Assembly (NCBI GenBank): GCA_015680685.1 | Contig: MNCI01008413.1 | Coordinates: forward strand, 1-64,000 | Direction of reading: 5' to 3' | DNA length: 64,000 bases | Origin: Gnetum montanum | Taxonomy: Eukaryota; Streptophyta; Gnetopsida; Gnetales; Gnetaceae | Part shown: positions 23,489 to 36,208 of the stretch, one piece after another | How positions within the stretch are numbered: position 1 is the first letter of the stretch | Layout: every line of letters starts with the position of its first letter | Translations under genes and position numbers: made by a program | Notes under the pieces: generated by a model | Seen by the model: only the letters and a program-made list of their open reading frames with translations | Databases searched by the model: none | Told to the model about the DNA's origin: nothing

Positions 23489-26400
23489 ATGGCATCCAAA
23501 GGTGAATGTAAGCACTGAGGGCTACAGTGCGGGTTGTAGTGCGGGAGGAGACTCCATCCACTCGGTAAGTTATTATGTTACCTTTGTTATTCAGATTTCT
23601 GCAATTGATATTATTGAAGTCTACATATTTTTCCATCATTTTAATTTTCATTTTGGCCGCTATGCTACAGCTATAGTTGGTTGGTCATAGTAGCTATATG
23701 GATGTTACACTACACCTCGCATGTAGTATCACCTTGGCCGCGATTATTGCAACTGCCTTATCACGGGGGTTTGGGTAAGCCTACGTAGTTTCATGCATGG
23801 CTAGTGTAGCATGCCACCCTCAAGAGGGTTTTGGCATTCTGCGCGATTTGAAAAATGAGACATGCATCTAATGTAGTACAACACAAGTTATTTTGTATAG
23901 TTGAATTATGGTTCAGATGGCTGTAGCATAGTAAAGTCTTACTTGTCTACACTTTGTAGCATTTTCACTGCAATATGTTAGTATGTTGCGAGGTTTAGTA
24001 GGCTTGTCATATTGTAATACTGTTAAATCTACAATACCACCACATTGCCAAATTTACTAAGTTTTTCATATTACCCCACTTGTTATAGAAATGCATTAGT
24101 TGCATTGTTGCATGTCTACTACCTTATACGTTATATAGGCGTTGTTGCATCACGTGCCGTTTGATGACCCCGCTACACTGCAAAACTTGCTTTGTTGTTT
24201 GTTGTTTTTTTGTTTGCATTTGTTTGTTTTTTTATGTATATTTTTTATGTATTTTTTATTTGTGATAATAAAACCTTGCTATGCTACATGCAATGAGAAT
24301 GCCATGCTATGCTATACATAATGGGAGTGTCATGCTATGCTACATGTAAACTTTGCTTATGCTCAATACTAATGCTTAGTTCTTCGTTGGTGTAGGGTTA
24401 TGTTGAAATCCATTCTGATTGTCTTGCAAATTGTAGGGGTCCTATGTTTCCTAAGTGAACTAGTGGCCACTGTCCCTCCTCCTCACACCCATGTGGAGAG
24501 GTAGGTTAATGGTTCCAGGAGGGTGCATAGGATTTCTTATTGTTCCTCCTCCAGCACTTCAGTATGATTTTTTGGTCACACTTGTCAGCGAAGATAGCAG
24601 TTGCAATCACAAAAGCCCTATTGCCTAGGGCAAACTAGGGTATTCTAATGTTTCTGACTGATGGGTCAATCAGGGGTAGGTAGGCGGAGTGTTCCAACTA
24701 GCATCCAAAAAGCCTAAGACGCTTGAGTTGGATTTGGAAGATGCTGAAGTATAAGTGTTACCACTTATATAATATGTTGTTTTTTTCCTGTCACATGGGC
24801 ACCTGCTTTCAGAACCCACCTGGGACCATTTACTATGCCGATGGGTGAGTTCTATGAAGGTATTTTGTTCTATAACTTATGGTACACTAGACATAGATGC
24901 TAACAGTGTATCTATTTATTTTTTTTGTGTTACTAGGTTTTTTATCGATAAGAGTGATCTTCACGGTGACACGGATGCCTTGGCATTGGCATAGATGGCC
25001 CTGCGGGAGGTTTCCTCCACTCGAAATGTGTGCATCGACATGATAGCCTAATTCAGGGGTGAGTTCAAAACATATCCAACTCAGTATTCCCAATTTTATG
25101 GGAAATGTAAAGAATTAGATTGGTTGGATGGGGAATGGGCATCCCTCAGGCCTCTCACCATCAAAGACATTTTGGTGGAACTCCCACCATTTCCTATGTC
25201 GTTCAAATCTAGTATGCTAAAGTGAAAACTCACTACTAAATGCTTGAATAATATTTACATTTTTCTAATACTCTTTCTCTTTTTTTTTGTTTTTATTTTT
25301 TGTCGTTTTTTTTGAGAATCATTTCAGCAATGAAGAAATCCTAGGAGATGACTGTAATTGTCTCTAGACACGACAAGACCAACCTCTTCTTTAAGTACGG
25401 GGAAGTGGTGGAGACCCAGTGCTGGCTCTGCAATGGGGCCCCAACCACATTAGTTCATAACCTTTAGGAGGCTGGGCTTATGGACTTTTTTTTATGGTTA
25501 ACCTAAGTGTCCCACCTACTAATATGCTTGCCCTAGCTGACTCCTTTTCTGAAAGGATAGACCGCTTCTACACACATATTCATGGTGTGCATGTGATAAT
25601 TGATGTCAACGATCAATTATTTGTAGATATTTTTGGTGTCCCCTCTGATGGCCTCCCCATGGGAGAAAAATTTAAGAGAGATGCACATAATCAGGAGGAC
25701 ATCGAGGAGTGTCTAGGGGTTGCCAAGGACAAAAAGGGGATTTATATGGAGAAAGCCAAGCTATGGGTGGCCAAAAGGATTTACCCTTTCTTCCATGCCC
25801 ATGCCTTCCTGAAGCTACTATCCCAAGGAAAAATCAATGGAATTGAGTAGGCTTAGATAAGGAGGGATGTCATGGAAGAAGGGACCTGTTACAATTAGGG
25901 CAAGCACATTTGTAAAGTCATGAAAGCTAATATGATTAAGCTTTATGGGAAGCTTGAATCCCATTTCAACATGCACCATGCCTTTTTCATAGCATCTACT
26001 TTAGGTTAGTATACTGTACTGATTGGGACTATTCTTTATCAGTGGAGGAGGAGGAAGAGGAAGAGGGAGAAGAGGTGATGGCCCCTACAATAGGGATGAC
26101 TAGTAGAAATAAGGAGGCCCCAACTACATAGGATAAGGCCCCTACTGAAGAAGAAGGGGCCTTGATTGATGAAGAGGAAACCTCCACCAATGAAGAGGAG
26201 GAGGAGGAGGGGGTTATTATCGACAAAGAAATGGGTCCAAAAAATGATAAAGAGGCTCTTGGAAACCAAGATGAGGCCCTTGTTGATGACCCTTTTGTTC
26301 AAAGTAGATTAATGTTGAAGGGGTGTATGAGCATGAAGGATGTTTCTACATTATTGTGTCAACTAGTAGGAGAGGGACTCCATTTAGATGCTGGTGAGTT

Positions 26401-27700
26401 TGATCACATATTTAACAATGTGCCAATGGGTGACCCCCCTACTATCACCCCTGATGGTTTGCTGGGTAGGAGCTTTACACTATCATTTATGCTATTCATC
26501 AGCCCTATCATGGTTCTCTCCATTTTTACTAACACGTTTTACTATGCAGCTGATACCACTATTGATACCCCTGATCCATCCTCAATCCTCTTGCGAACAT
26601 GGACTAAAACCCCTGATAAATTTACCTTTATGGAAGAGGTTGTCAATGACATGATCAACCGTGTAAGGCAGGTCGACCTAGAAGTGGGTAAGCTAAAATG
26701 CTATGCTAGACTCTACATTGTTGTTGCATTCACTACGCTTCTGTGACTAATGCCTTTTTTTTGTATGGTTGAAAGCTTCTCATCTCAAGTGGGCCCGTAA
26801 GAGGGTGGTTAAGGTCAATGTCATGCCTACATTTCCACCAGGGGTGACCGAAGTACCTCATCACATATATGACGAGGCAAGACAATGTGCTGTGTACTTG
26901 GTGAGCTCCTTGTGGGAATGCAGGTGCATGAATGAACACCTCTAGAAACAGGTCCAAAGGCTTGAGAAGGAGAAGGCCAACCTAACCACCAAGGTGGGAG
27001 ATCTCCATTCCTGCAATGAATTCCTGTTGGCCTAAGATACCAATGATGGTAGTTGGCACATAGCTATCATTGACTACCTGAGGTACTGGATGGTTGTGCA
27101 ATGCAATAATAAAGCCTCCCGAGAGATAATAGAGCAGCGCATGCAGATGGACTTGCTAGCCTAGAAGAATCAAGATTGTAAAGATTATAGTGACAAGGTT
27201 TACAAATGGGGGTAGACACAGAAAAATCATAAGCATATGTATAATCTAGAGTGTGCCACCTATCATAAGCAATATAGGGATGCCTCAGTCAAACTATGTA
27301 CTCATGAGGTATTCCTTGATATTATTTGTGCTTCTAGGGCTTATGACAGGTTCATGAAATAGGTGATAATGAGTGAGTCCCCCAAAAGGGAAGTCACCTT
27401 TCTCGCGGATGAGACCACCACTACCACCTTTTCTCCTAGATCTACAAGATGGACATCTATGGAGAAGGAGAAAGTTGCAACAAGCACTGACTTGGGCAAC
27501 AGAAATTAGGCTAATATCACAAAAGAAGAGATCTTACAATGCCTAGCTGTAGGATTGGATCGGGTACCTCCCGAAATAGACATGGGGCCCTCTTTGGTCA
27601 GTCATCCTTCAGTGTAGCAACAATTTATTTTGTTGGAGTCTTTATTGCAACTCTAGGTAGCTAGTCTATTCTTTTATGGTGTAGGATCCAAGTGAAAATG
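23489..27700 (+). pseudogene. T-b antisense intron-bearing gene (AIG)
   Basis: Lies between PR and RT of T-b on the opposite strand. Predicted exons: 23489-23564 (donor CG|GTAAGT), 24396-24844 (acceptor GTGTAG, donor GG|GTGAGT), 24937 to about 25211, 25328-26004, 26043-26456, 26550-26687 (donor GG|GTAAGC), 26776 to about 27640. Exon 2 (449 nt against 450 in T-d) is the FCP1-like domain. Exon 4 has FKYGEVVE, FVDIFGVPSDG, RIYPFFHAHAFLKLLSQ and MHHAFFIA, all aligned with T-d and T-a. About 370 nt of exon 4 found in T-d are missing here. Exon 5 is strongly acidic. Exon 7 is coiled-coil-like and ends ITKEEILQCLAVGLDR, matching VSEEEILRRLEFGLGR of T-d. Stops and one clear frameshift show it is dead. 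Function unknown. Confidence 0.7.
24396..24844 (+). pseudogene. FCP1/NIF-like domain exon of T-b AIG
   Basis: Begins KSILIVLQIVGVLC, at the place where HAD phosphatases have the DxDx(T/V) strand-loop. A frame change leads to FLLFLLQHFSMIFWSHL (compare the RPGLxEFLxxxxxxFEVxIWSS pattern of plant FCP1-like proteins). It ends with YNMLFFSCHMGTCFQNPPGT (compare NTLLxDDxPYKxLxNPxxT). Neither the first-motif aspartates nor the DD pair of the last motif is present. Confidence 0.55.
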
Positions 27701-27929
27701 TGGGACCTACCAAAGCAAGAAATGATGGGATGGGCTAAGGGTCGTAGCATAGTAGTTGACCCTTTTATTTGATTTTTAAAAATGATACATACATTGTTAA
27801 TTTGTGAAAAAAGAACTTGAAATACCAAGATATTTATTTTGCCTATGTGTTATATGTTGTATCTATTTATACATTTTTTCCTTTTATCTTCTTTTCATTT
27901 CTTCATTGAATGCATTAGGAACGTCTCGG

Positions 27930-28310
27930 TTTAGTTTTGGGGCATTTTAGGCTATTGCGATAGTTTAAGGCCGTTTCAGGCCGATGCTAGTTTTAGGCCA
28001 TTTTGGATCATGCAATGATGGTAAGGGGAAATTTCGGCAGTTTTAGGCAATAGTGGGCCATGGTGGAATGCAGATAGAGGTTGTGTAAAAATCTTGTCAG
28101 TTTTAGGCCTTAGTGGGTCATGTGTAGTTTTAGGCCATTTTGGGCCATTGTGATGATGGTAAAGAAAAAAAATTCACCAATTTTAGGCCTTAGCAGGCCA
28201 TGTGTAGTTTTAGGTCATTTCGGGTTGTGGTGTAATGCAAACGGAGGAAATGTGAACGGTTTTAAAGAATGAGTTGGACACATAATGTAGATGAATGAAT
28301 GTGAAACAAA
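27930..28310. repeat. Tandem repeats at the T-b AIG/PR boundary
   Basis: Diverged units such as TAGTTTAAGGCCGTTTCAGGCC, TAGTTTTAGGCCATTTTGG and CAGTTTTAGGC, each with a GGCC...GGCC-type core. Same family as the arrays at 22905 and 18950. Stretch 27701-27929 holds nothing else recognisable. Confidence 0.75.
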
Positions 28311-28408
28311 CAAGGAATAAATATGCAATGGATGTTAATCAGGTAAGAAGCAGTGGAGTTGTTACACTACATGAGTAACGGTTATCCTAGCAACTTCTTT
28401 CTAACCCA

Positions 28409-29241
28409 TCATGGGTTTGGCAACACATAAGGCCTAGAGGATTTATTGTGGTATTCTTTTGCATCATCATCTACTGCTTGAAAAGGCAACTCGGCCCATG
28501 TACTTTCATTTTTTGAGCTAGCATGTTGGGTCAGTTCCTTTGTCAAATAGTTAGTACTAGGGGAAATAGGTACCTCATTCTCGGAGGTAATGACATTTGA
28601 ACCTTGCTCCATATCTACGTTATTTATTACCTAGATTTCCACCTCATCACAGTGGATCACTATCTCCCTGCCTGTGTAAGGTAGTTGGATTTCCTGATGT
28701 ATGGGTGAAGAGATGGCCTTGAGTTGGGCTAACTACGATCTCCCCAAGATCAAGTTAAACCTAGGCATCTCTTCCACTACGATAATGTTGTGTTTGTTGT
28801 GAACTGGTCCCCTACCATGAAGTCAATGCAGATAGTTCCTTTAACCGCTACCCACGTCCCGTTGAATGACTTCAAACATGACATTGTTGTGGGTTTGATT
28901 TGTTCTACCAAACCCAGTTTGTCCACTATGGAAAATGGAATGATGTCCGTAGCATCCCTGTCACTAATGTGTACTCTTTAGATCTTATGTTGGCTGACCC
29001 AAATCATGATGAATAGGGGTGCTATCATCACCTGACCCTTTTCAGCATCTTCCTTAATGGACTCATCATAGAATCTCAATTGGGATTTTTGTGGTTCTTC
29101 AGGTGTAGGAGGAAGCATGACCAAATGGCTCACTTTCTCTTCTGTCGACATGTTCTTGTCAACTAGTATAGCTGTTAACATGTGAACTAGAGCCTCACGG
29201 TGTGTGGTGGAAGTCATTACCAAGTCATACAGGCTCAACAT
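28409..29241 (-). pseudogene. T-b protease region
   Basis: 29241-28978 encodes MLSLYDLVMTSTTHREALVH, then APLFIMIWVSQHKI. The frame continues with an active-site region read as VHISDRDATDIIP, where the canonical D-G-A is altered to D-R-D-A. VDKLGLVEQIKPTT, a CLKSFNG block and the C-terminal AELPFQAV...RPYVLPNP follow. Same order as T-a and T-d. The ORF ends before the repeat array, with no RT attached. Confidence 0.75.
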
Positions 29242-29799
29242 TGTATTTTTTTGTTTTAGAGCCTGTTTTACCTTAGTAAGAGTGCCTAAGAGGTCATGTC
29301 CACATTCCTATTTTTTACTACCGTTCTCTTCCTCCATTAATCCCAGAAGATAGATTTCTCGATGAGGAGTTGTTTCATGTTTGGGGTTAGACACCTTAGG
29401 GTGATGTGACAATGCCTATGCATGTGTAGTGGTGTTAACTATTGGTTACGAGGTAGTTTTAGATGCAAAGGATGAGGGAGTAGGCTTGGAGGGACCTGGG
29501 GCGGTATGTTCCATAGCCATTTCACCTGTCAAGTGCTCTTCCCGTTTCTTGGAATGAGAAGGCTATGTTTCCGTCTTATGCTAGTTTCATGAAACTAGGG
29601 AAATTGAGTGGTTTGGCCCCTAGATGATGAATGGCTTTTGTGGAATTAGTGTGGGCTATGGTGCGATTTTGATTATAGAAGGTGTAGGGGAAGATGTCTA
29701 AGAAGGGACCTTTAGGACAAATGGTTGCTATGGTGTTTTTCTTACCACTGTTGGTGTTGCTATGCTATGTTGAGGTACATGGACCACAAATGGATGTTG

Positions 29800-32159
29800 T
29801 GGCTACTCCAAATTACCATCTACGCCAATGGTGTTGATGATATACCCTATGTCGTTAGTGTTGATGAGGTCCTTGTAAAAATGCATGGATTGATTTTTAG
29901 GATAGACAGGGTTGCTTTCGTCTAGCAGCAACTTCCCCTGATCAATCATCCATTGAATGTCATATTTTAGGGCTAGATAGTAATCCGTGTCATGACCATA
30001 GAGTTGATGGTAGTCACAGAACCATTCCCACCTAAAATTCTTAGGAACTTGGGGCTCATTAGGCAAAGCCAAGAGGGGTTCCTAAGGAGTTTGCAGTATT
30101 GTTGATGCCTCTTGGTTGCCTCCTCTGACATCCATTTGTGTTGAATGTACCTCACCCTTAGCAATTACTTCAAAAGTTCTGAAGGCTTGACAAGTAGAGG
30201 GGTTTACTTAGAGTGATCTTTACACTTGAAGTTGGGCTTAGGCGGGGTGGATGCTTTGGGTGCTAACATGGAGGGTTGAAAAGCATTTCCTGGGTTAGGC
30301 GTGGGGTTAGTTGGTGTTGTGGACGCTTTTTTGTTATTTTTCTTATTGGGCTTGGCCTCATTTGCAACCGTGGCCATTTCATCCTTAACCTTCCCTTTGT
30401 CTTTTTTAGTATGTGCATTTTTATATGTGACATAGATTGGGTCCCTACTAGCTTCCGCTATGTCTTGAATGCTTTTTGTCTATGGAAAATCTTAACTTAG
30501 AGAGCACAGGGCTAGGTAATACAACTTGGATTTGATGAAATCATTCACCACCACGTTGAAGATGGCTAGTAAGTGGGCCTCCATGATAGGCTCACAGATC
30601 TTGTTCAAGGTGGTGTTCCACCACTGTATAAACCTCTGCACTAACTCTAGTGGATCTTGCTTAACTTCCATTAACTAATCCAACATGACTTCGAGCATTA
30701 AGTTATACTTGAAGTGAGTCACAAATTGAATTAGTAGCTCCTCCAATGTTGAGATGGAGGCATGCGAGAGTGCATTGTACCAGTCTAAAGTTTTTCCTGT
30801 CAGAGACATGGCAAAGACATGAATGATGTTATGTGGCCATTGTTGCAGTAAAAAATATTTAGATCTATATGCAACTAGATGTGCATTAGGGTGGTCCTTG
30901 TCGTTGTATTTTGTAAATTGGGGGAGCAACATCCTAGGGGGTAGTATACGCATGGGAACTGTTGGGCTGATGGGGTCATCATGGTAGAAATCCATGATTT
31001 TCACCATATTAGAACCGGCAAGTTTTAGGCATCTAACCTCTTCAGTAAGGGTCTGGATAAGTTGAAATGCTTGATCTAGACCTAGAGAAAATGCAAATGG
31101 TTGTGGGGTTGTAGGGGCAACCATCATTTGTGGCGTAGAAAAGGTAATGGCTTGGGTCATAGGAGGGGCTGTTGGGGCTGCTCTTGTGATGGGTGTTTCT
31201 TCTATGGTCCACCACCTAGTTGTTGGTGCTATTGGAGTGGTGGCTACTGGTGGTGCTGTAGGGTTGGTCATTTTCATGACTGATGGAATAGGCCATAGTC
31301 CCGCACTTGGTTGCGACACTTGTCAGACTTGGTATGCTTGGTGATAAGGATGCTATGACATCTAGTGGGGCTACAAGACTGGAAGTGAAGTGGCTAGGGT
31401 CTAGCACGTCATTAGGGCTGGACCCACTACTAATGATGGAACAAATGTAGGTAATGAAGTAGGACTAGAGGCTCCAAGTAGCTGTGAAGTATAATTAGTA
31501 TGTATGTAGGGCAATGTGGGCGTAATCGGTGATTAGTATAAGGATATGATGGAATGGGGGGGAAGAGTTCTTGGGTACGAAATAGAGGAAGGCACCTGCT
31601 GATACACTGAAGGTGCAGGATGACTACCCATAGTGGATGAGAGCATAGATTGGGGCAGATTTGTGGTGATCAAAAATGAAGCCACCATAATAAGGGGGTT
31701 AGGGGTGGTCACAGGGTAAGTTTGACCACCCCCCTCAGACTAGAATTCTAGATCTTCCTACCCATCCTAGAATGCTTCATCATAATGGGATAACATGTCT
31801 TGCTCCCTAGGTCTAGTGACTCATAGAAGCTGATCAAAGTTCCACCGATATGTATCTATCAAGGGGATGGTGATGTTAGGGTTATGGGCAAATACGTTCC
31901 CATTCTGATAAAGGAACTCAAAATTGTGCTTGTGTTTGAGTTCTTGGTGATCCAGGGGAAAATCCACCTAGACGTTTAGGCAAATGAAGTTGTAATGCTC
32001 TACGTATTGTGCCAAGAACTCGGGCAACAAGTGTCAAACCCTAAGGGATTGGCATGGTGCCAACACCAGGCTAGGTGGCCACTTAGCACCCATGGTGATT
32101 TGGGCCAAGAAAGAATCCTCAAGGCTCAAGGTTGAAATAGCGATCATTGTCAGAATCAT
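29800..32159 (-). pseudogene. T-b gag pseudogene
   Basis: Starts MILTMIAI at 32159; a YNFICLNV block matches T-d. A proline-rich region with frameshifts follows. The open core 31319-30675 reads MDFYHDDPISPTVP, FTKYNDKDHPNAHLVAY, FAMSLTGKTLDWYNALS. A CDYHQLYGHDTDYY knuckle near 30000 has the final cysteine replaced by tyrosine. Gag forms the virus-like particle. The knuckle type Cx2Hx4Hx4C is common to the four Tat-like copies where preserved. Confidence 0.8.
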
Positions 32160-32386
32160 CTTTTGTATTAGAAAAAAAGGGGAGATCGTAAACTAAGAAA
32201 TAGGGAGATCAAAATGAGAAAAAATGACTTTTGTCTTGTCAGATTCCAAAGGAACTATTGTCACGACCACTTTGCACTACATGATGTGTAAACAATCACA
32301 AAAGGGTTTCACATTTATGCTAGTACATGATGGGGTACAGAGAGCATGCAGGACTACCTGTAGGACATGGAAAAGGCACCAATAAA

Positions 32387-32404
32387 TCCCTCCTTCTAGC
32401 ACCA
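32387..32404 (-). other. T-b primer binding site
   Basis: Element strand reads TGGTGCTAGAAGGAGGGA, five bases after the LTR end. The same sequence type is at 45150 and 50407, so the three elements share a primer tRNA, which I cannot name with confidence. Confidence 0.8.
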
Positions 32405-32409
32405 AAAAC

Positions 32410-34265
32410 TATAACGATAGAAAATGTCAGTGGTTGGAACATCGAGAGGTTATCGAGTGAACAGTTTAACCACAAATCTGTGAGAGGGCCATGCTGGGAA
32501 AAAATAGAAATGGGGTGCCTTGAATGGTCTGGTTGATTAGATAGGGACTTAGTTGGTATAACTTAACCTTACATAAACATTTCTTCAAAGGTAAGACACG
32601 CAATGTAAAATCGGTGATCAATAAATGTGAAAATGGACGAAATGATGCCAAACAACGATAATAGTAATGAAATAATAGAGTAAAATGGGGTAAGAAAATG
32701 CTCCACCCCAAGATTTTGGATTCGATTCTTTGCCTTGTTAAAAAGATGTATAACAAGTTATACAAGGCTGGAGGTGCACAGAGGATTCAAGAGTAATTAG
32801 AATGCTTAAGAGAAATGTCAACTATGCCTTCTGGGACCCAACGTAAAGGCCAACTGCAGCAAGAAATTAACTCTGTTTGCTGAAGAGTCATTCAACGAGC
32901 TAACCAGTCAATGAAAAATGCTAACAAGCCAACCGCTCTTCTCAATGTAAGATGCCAACCTTTTGACCAAAAAAGCCAACCAAAAAAGGCAACCATTTGA
33001 GTGTTGTTTGTTGGGGTATTTATAGGGCTAGGAGCAGGTGAGAAATGGGCTTGGATGCCACCTGTCTTGGACCCCACAAGATGTTGACATGCCCATACTA
33101 TGTCGGGATGCAATGTTGGACATGAACTTGGCTACGATATGACTATGCCTTTGGGACTATATGTGTTGAGATCAGTGTGTTAAAAATTCAAACAAAGATG
33201 CAACTTATGCTCTAGGATTATGTCTTTCCTACTCTTACAGGTGGGGTCAAGCGTAGGAACAATGATTTTGGAAGCTAAATAGGGGATGTGCAAAATGGAG
33301 TGAAATTGCTAATTCCACTAAGGAGATGCAAAAATGAAGAAGATTGACATATGCAAGTTCTATAACTACCCAAAGACATCTTGATGCTTTTGTACAAGTG
33401 TTGTGTTACTCATGCTTTCAAGTTTGCTGGCATAGCGTAAGTGGCTACTTGCTACACTATGCTATGCTACGTAGCATAGCGTAGTATAACAACTGGTTTT
33501 GACTAGAACTTGTGTTGAAGCTAAAAACATTTGTTTGATGCTTGATCATGATAACCACTACAACTTTGTCCTTTGTGACAGGAAGCCTTTGAACTTGCTG
33601 AACTTATGTTTAAAACATTCTCTTCTATTCTTGTATTGTTGCTATGCTATGCTACACTACGTAGTGTAGCATAGCATAGTAGATAGCGTATCCTAATTTT
33701 GTTCAATCTACCACTTTCTACTAAGAAACCTTGCCCAAGGACTTGGGGCTGAATATGACAATCGATTTTGGAGGCTGAAGTGCTTGCTGAGTGCAACTTC
33801 TTTATTAGAATCACTTGGTAATCCAGGCCTTTCTACTTTGTCTTTGCTACACTATGCTACGCTACGTAGCATAGCATATCATAGCACCTTGTTTTGCAAC
33901 AATTCATAGTTGATCACTTGAGTAATTATCTTTTGAGGCTTGCTACACTACATAGCATAGCATAGCGTAGCAAACCTCTTCACTAAAAAACTTTCTGAAC
34001 TACTTTGGTTATCCCAAATACTTTCGACAACTCCTAGCATAGTTTCTGGGTAGACTGTTAGCCGAGTGAATTTTCTAGGTGGGTAGGCCAGAGAGTCCGT
34101 CGGGCTTGTTAGTTCTAGAGATAGAAAACTTGTCAAACTGGATAGTCTAATCTCAGTACCTACATTTTCTTGCCAAATTGTCATGACGCTGCACTTTTGG
34201 AAGTCCTTGCCTAAACTCCAAGACCTTGGTGAAGCAAGAGAGTCTGGAAATTTTATGTTGTTTCA
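32410..34265 (-). repeat. T-b 5' LTR
   Basis: Homologous along its length to 15843-17532. Retains a TATA box (33011-33018, element strand TATAAATA) missing from the other LTR. Four near-palindromes around CTACGTAG lie at about 33445-33490, 33640-33688, 33846-33890 and 33938-33980. Ends GTTTCA at 34265, followed by the ATGAC duplication. Confidence 0.85.
33011..33018 (-). promoter_or_regulatory. TATA box of T-b 5' LTR
   Basis: CCCTATAAATACCCC on the element strand, the likely core promoter for genomic RNA of T-b. Confidence 0.6.
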
Positions 34266-34270
34266 ATGAC

Positions 34271-34574
34271 ATCTATTGATCCCCCTACATTCTTAGGAAG
34301 TGTCCTATCAGTAACATATCTAGTAATCAAGATGAATGCCTGAGGCAACAAAGTCCCCATAGCAACCTTGACTACATATATGGACAAGTGTGATCATAGT
34401 ATCATACTAAAGTTTCTAAGGAGGTAAGCAAGAAAGTCCCTTGCCCTTGGTTGGAACCACAATGAGAGCTTTCCAAAAGACATGTCATGTGGTGGGGTGT
34501 TGGTCTTCGGATGACCAATGTAGCACAAGATACCAACCAACTCCACTATGATAAGGATACGCCTTAAGAAGACC
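34271..34574 (-). pseudogene. T-a AIG exon 2 (5' part), FCP1/NIF-like
   Basis: Continues the T-a AIG across the T-b insertion. Encodes FLRRILIIVELVGILCYIG, aligned with FLLVVELVEVLTWFG of T-d, then FQPRARDFLAYLLRNFSMI, the FCP1-like core, and a YDHTCPYM block. The two parts (304 nt here plus 130 nt at 15842-15713) sum to 434 nt, close to the 450-nt exon of T-d. First-motif aspartates are absent (ELVG). Confidence 0.6.
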
Positions 34575-36208
34575 TTTGCATGAAGCAAAGCACAAAAAAT
34601 GTTATAACTAATGGAAATTACTTAACAAATTTGGACAAAACATCTAGTAATAGGTGAAATTAGCCTCTATAAAATATTCTAAGGTGTTTTTCTAAATCTA
34701 TCTAAGTAATTCCATAAGAAAAAATTATTACAACTTTGCATAATCTTGCATCATGACCAACTAGAATTTCTTAAAAAATTTAGGAAAAACTTCCTACATT
34801 AGAGGTGAAGTTAGCCTCTATAAAAAACTCTTACATGTTTATTTAAATTAGCTTGAGAAATTTCATAAAAGCATTATTACCATATTTTATAGCCTTTATA
34901 GCCAAAATTTCATAGTCCAAAACTATATCTTAGTATAAATTATGCATAAATTTGGAAAAAGTAAGCATAAGTTAGGAAAAACATCTAAATTATACAAAGT
35001 ATGCATAAATTTGAAAAAATCATCTAAGTTATGCACAAATTTAGAGAAAGCATGATAAACTTAGAAAAAGCCATGTTGCCATAACAAAAGCTTATTAAAA
35101 TAGAAAGATATTTTACTCTTCTTGAAAATGCAAAATTAAGCATTAATTTTACATGTTCACAAAAAAAACACATAAGTTATACATATCAACCATTGCTAAT
35201 TTCAAATGGATAATGTACTACAATTGTGAGTTTTGCCTTGATTCACATAGCCATAGCGAAAAAATTCATAAAACATTTTTTAGAGATCCAAAAAAAGTGA
35301 TTTCATTAATGTTTGAAAGATTAAATCAAGATCTATGCAACCATGCTTAGAAAAAATTCAAAACCATTATTTTTTATGCAGGAAGGGTTCATCAATTTGG
35401 ACAATAATCCAAAAATAACACAAGCATTCTCACTACACATGCTTAATAAAAAATTCGTAGAAAACTCATATTAAGTATAATCAAAGTGATTCCACCTTTT
35501 TTGGAAATTAGAAGCCAATTCCTATGCAGCCATGATAAAAAAATATCCAAAAAATTTACCGTTCTTAGAAAAAAAATCACATAATTACATGAAATTGTAA
35601 AAGTAGCACAAACAACCTAATTGCGCAATGTTAAGAAAATAGTCATAACTTCTTTGTTTAAAGATCAAATTAAATGAGAAAATATCCATTATAAAGCTTT
35701 AAAAAATTACAACAAACAATTATCTTATTAATTGTACAACTATGTAGCTATTAAACCAAGAAGAAATACACAACATTGCTTTCTTTTTTCATGCAAAAAC
35801 TTCAAAAATCTCAAAACCTAGATTTCATATAGCCATGAAAATGCTCGAATAGAAAAAAAAATTGAAATCCATTAAAATTCATATCAAAATAATGGGGTAT
35901 GATTTTTTTAAAATTTAATTTTAACAAATCCTAAGGCATAGATCTAATAAACCAACCATACTCCAAAATTTTGGGAAACAAGCATGAAACACCAAACCTT
36001 ATTATCAAAATCAAATCTCCGAAAGATAAAGCATTGAAAAAACTATGGATCTACATGGGAGAAGCTGAAATAGGAGGTGTAATTTCATCAAAATTCCATT
36101 TTAATCCCTCCACCAAAGTAGATATGGGAAAATAGCCTCAACACATAGAAAGCAAAAAACTAGGAAAAACCACAAGAAACAAAGGTAAAAATGGGTAGAA
36201 ATACATAC
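34575..36208 (-). other. T-a AIG intron 1 (AT-rich, no gene)
   Basis: Very AT-rich 1.6 kb between the exon 1 donor (36209/36208) and exon 2. It includes a diverged repeat GAA(A/G)TTAGCCTCTATAAAA (about 34660 and 34810) and many TTTAGAAAAA-type runs. No coding frame of note. Much longer than intron 1 in T-d (about 790 nt) and T-b (about 830 nt). Confidence 0.45.

Larger units (their letters stand above)
15843..34265 (-). mobile_element. T-b, near full-length Tat-clade LTR retrotransposon (about 18.4 kb)
   Basis: Two homologous LTRs (15843-17532 and 32410-34265) bound an internal region. On the minus strand this holds PBS, gag, PR, RT, RNH, aRNH and INT, and on the plus strand the antisense gene AIG between PR and RT. 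A 5-bp target-site duplication fits: ATGGC at 15838-15842 and ATGAC at 34266-34270, one transition apart. The LTRs differ at roughly one base in eight in one stretch compared by eye (near 15950-16090 against 32565-32705), so the insertion is old. It sits inside exon 2 of the T-a AIG. Coding regions all contain stops, so it is dead. Confidence 0.85.
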
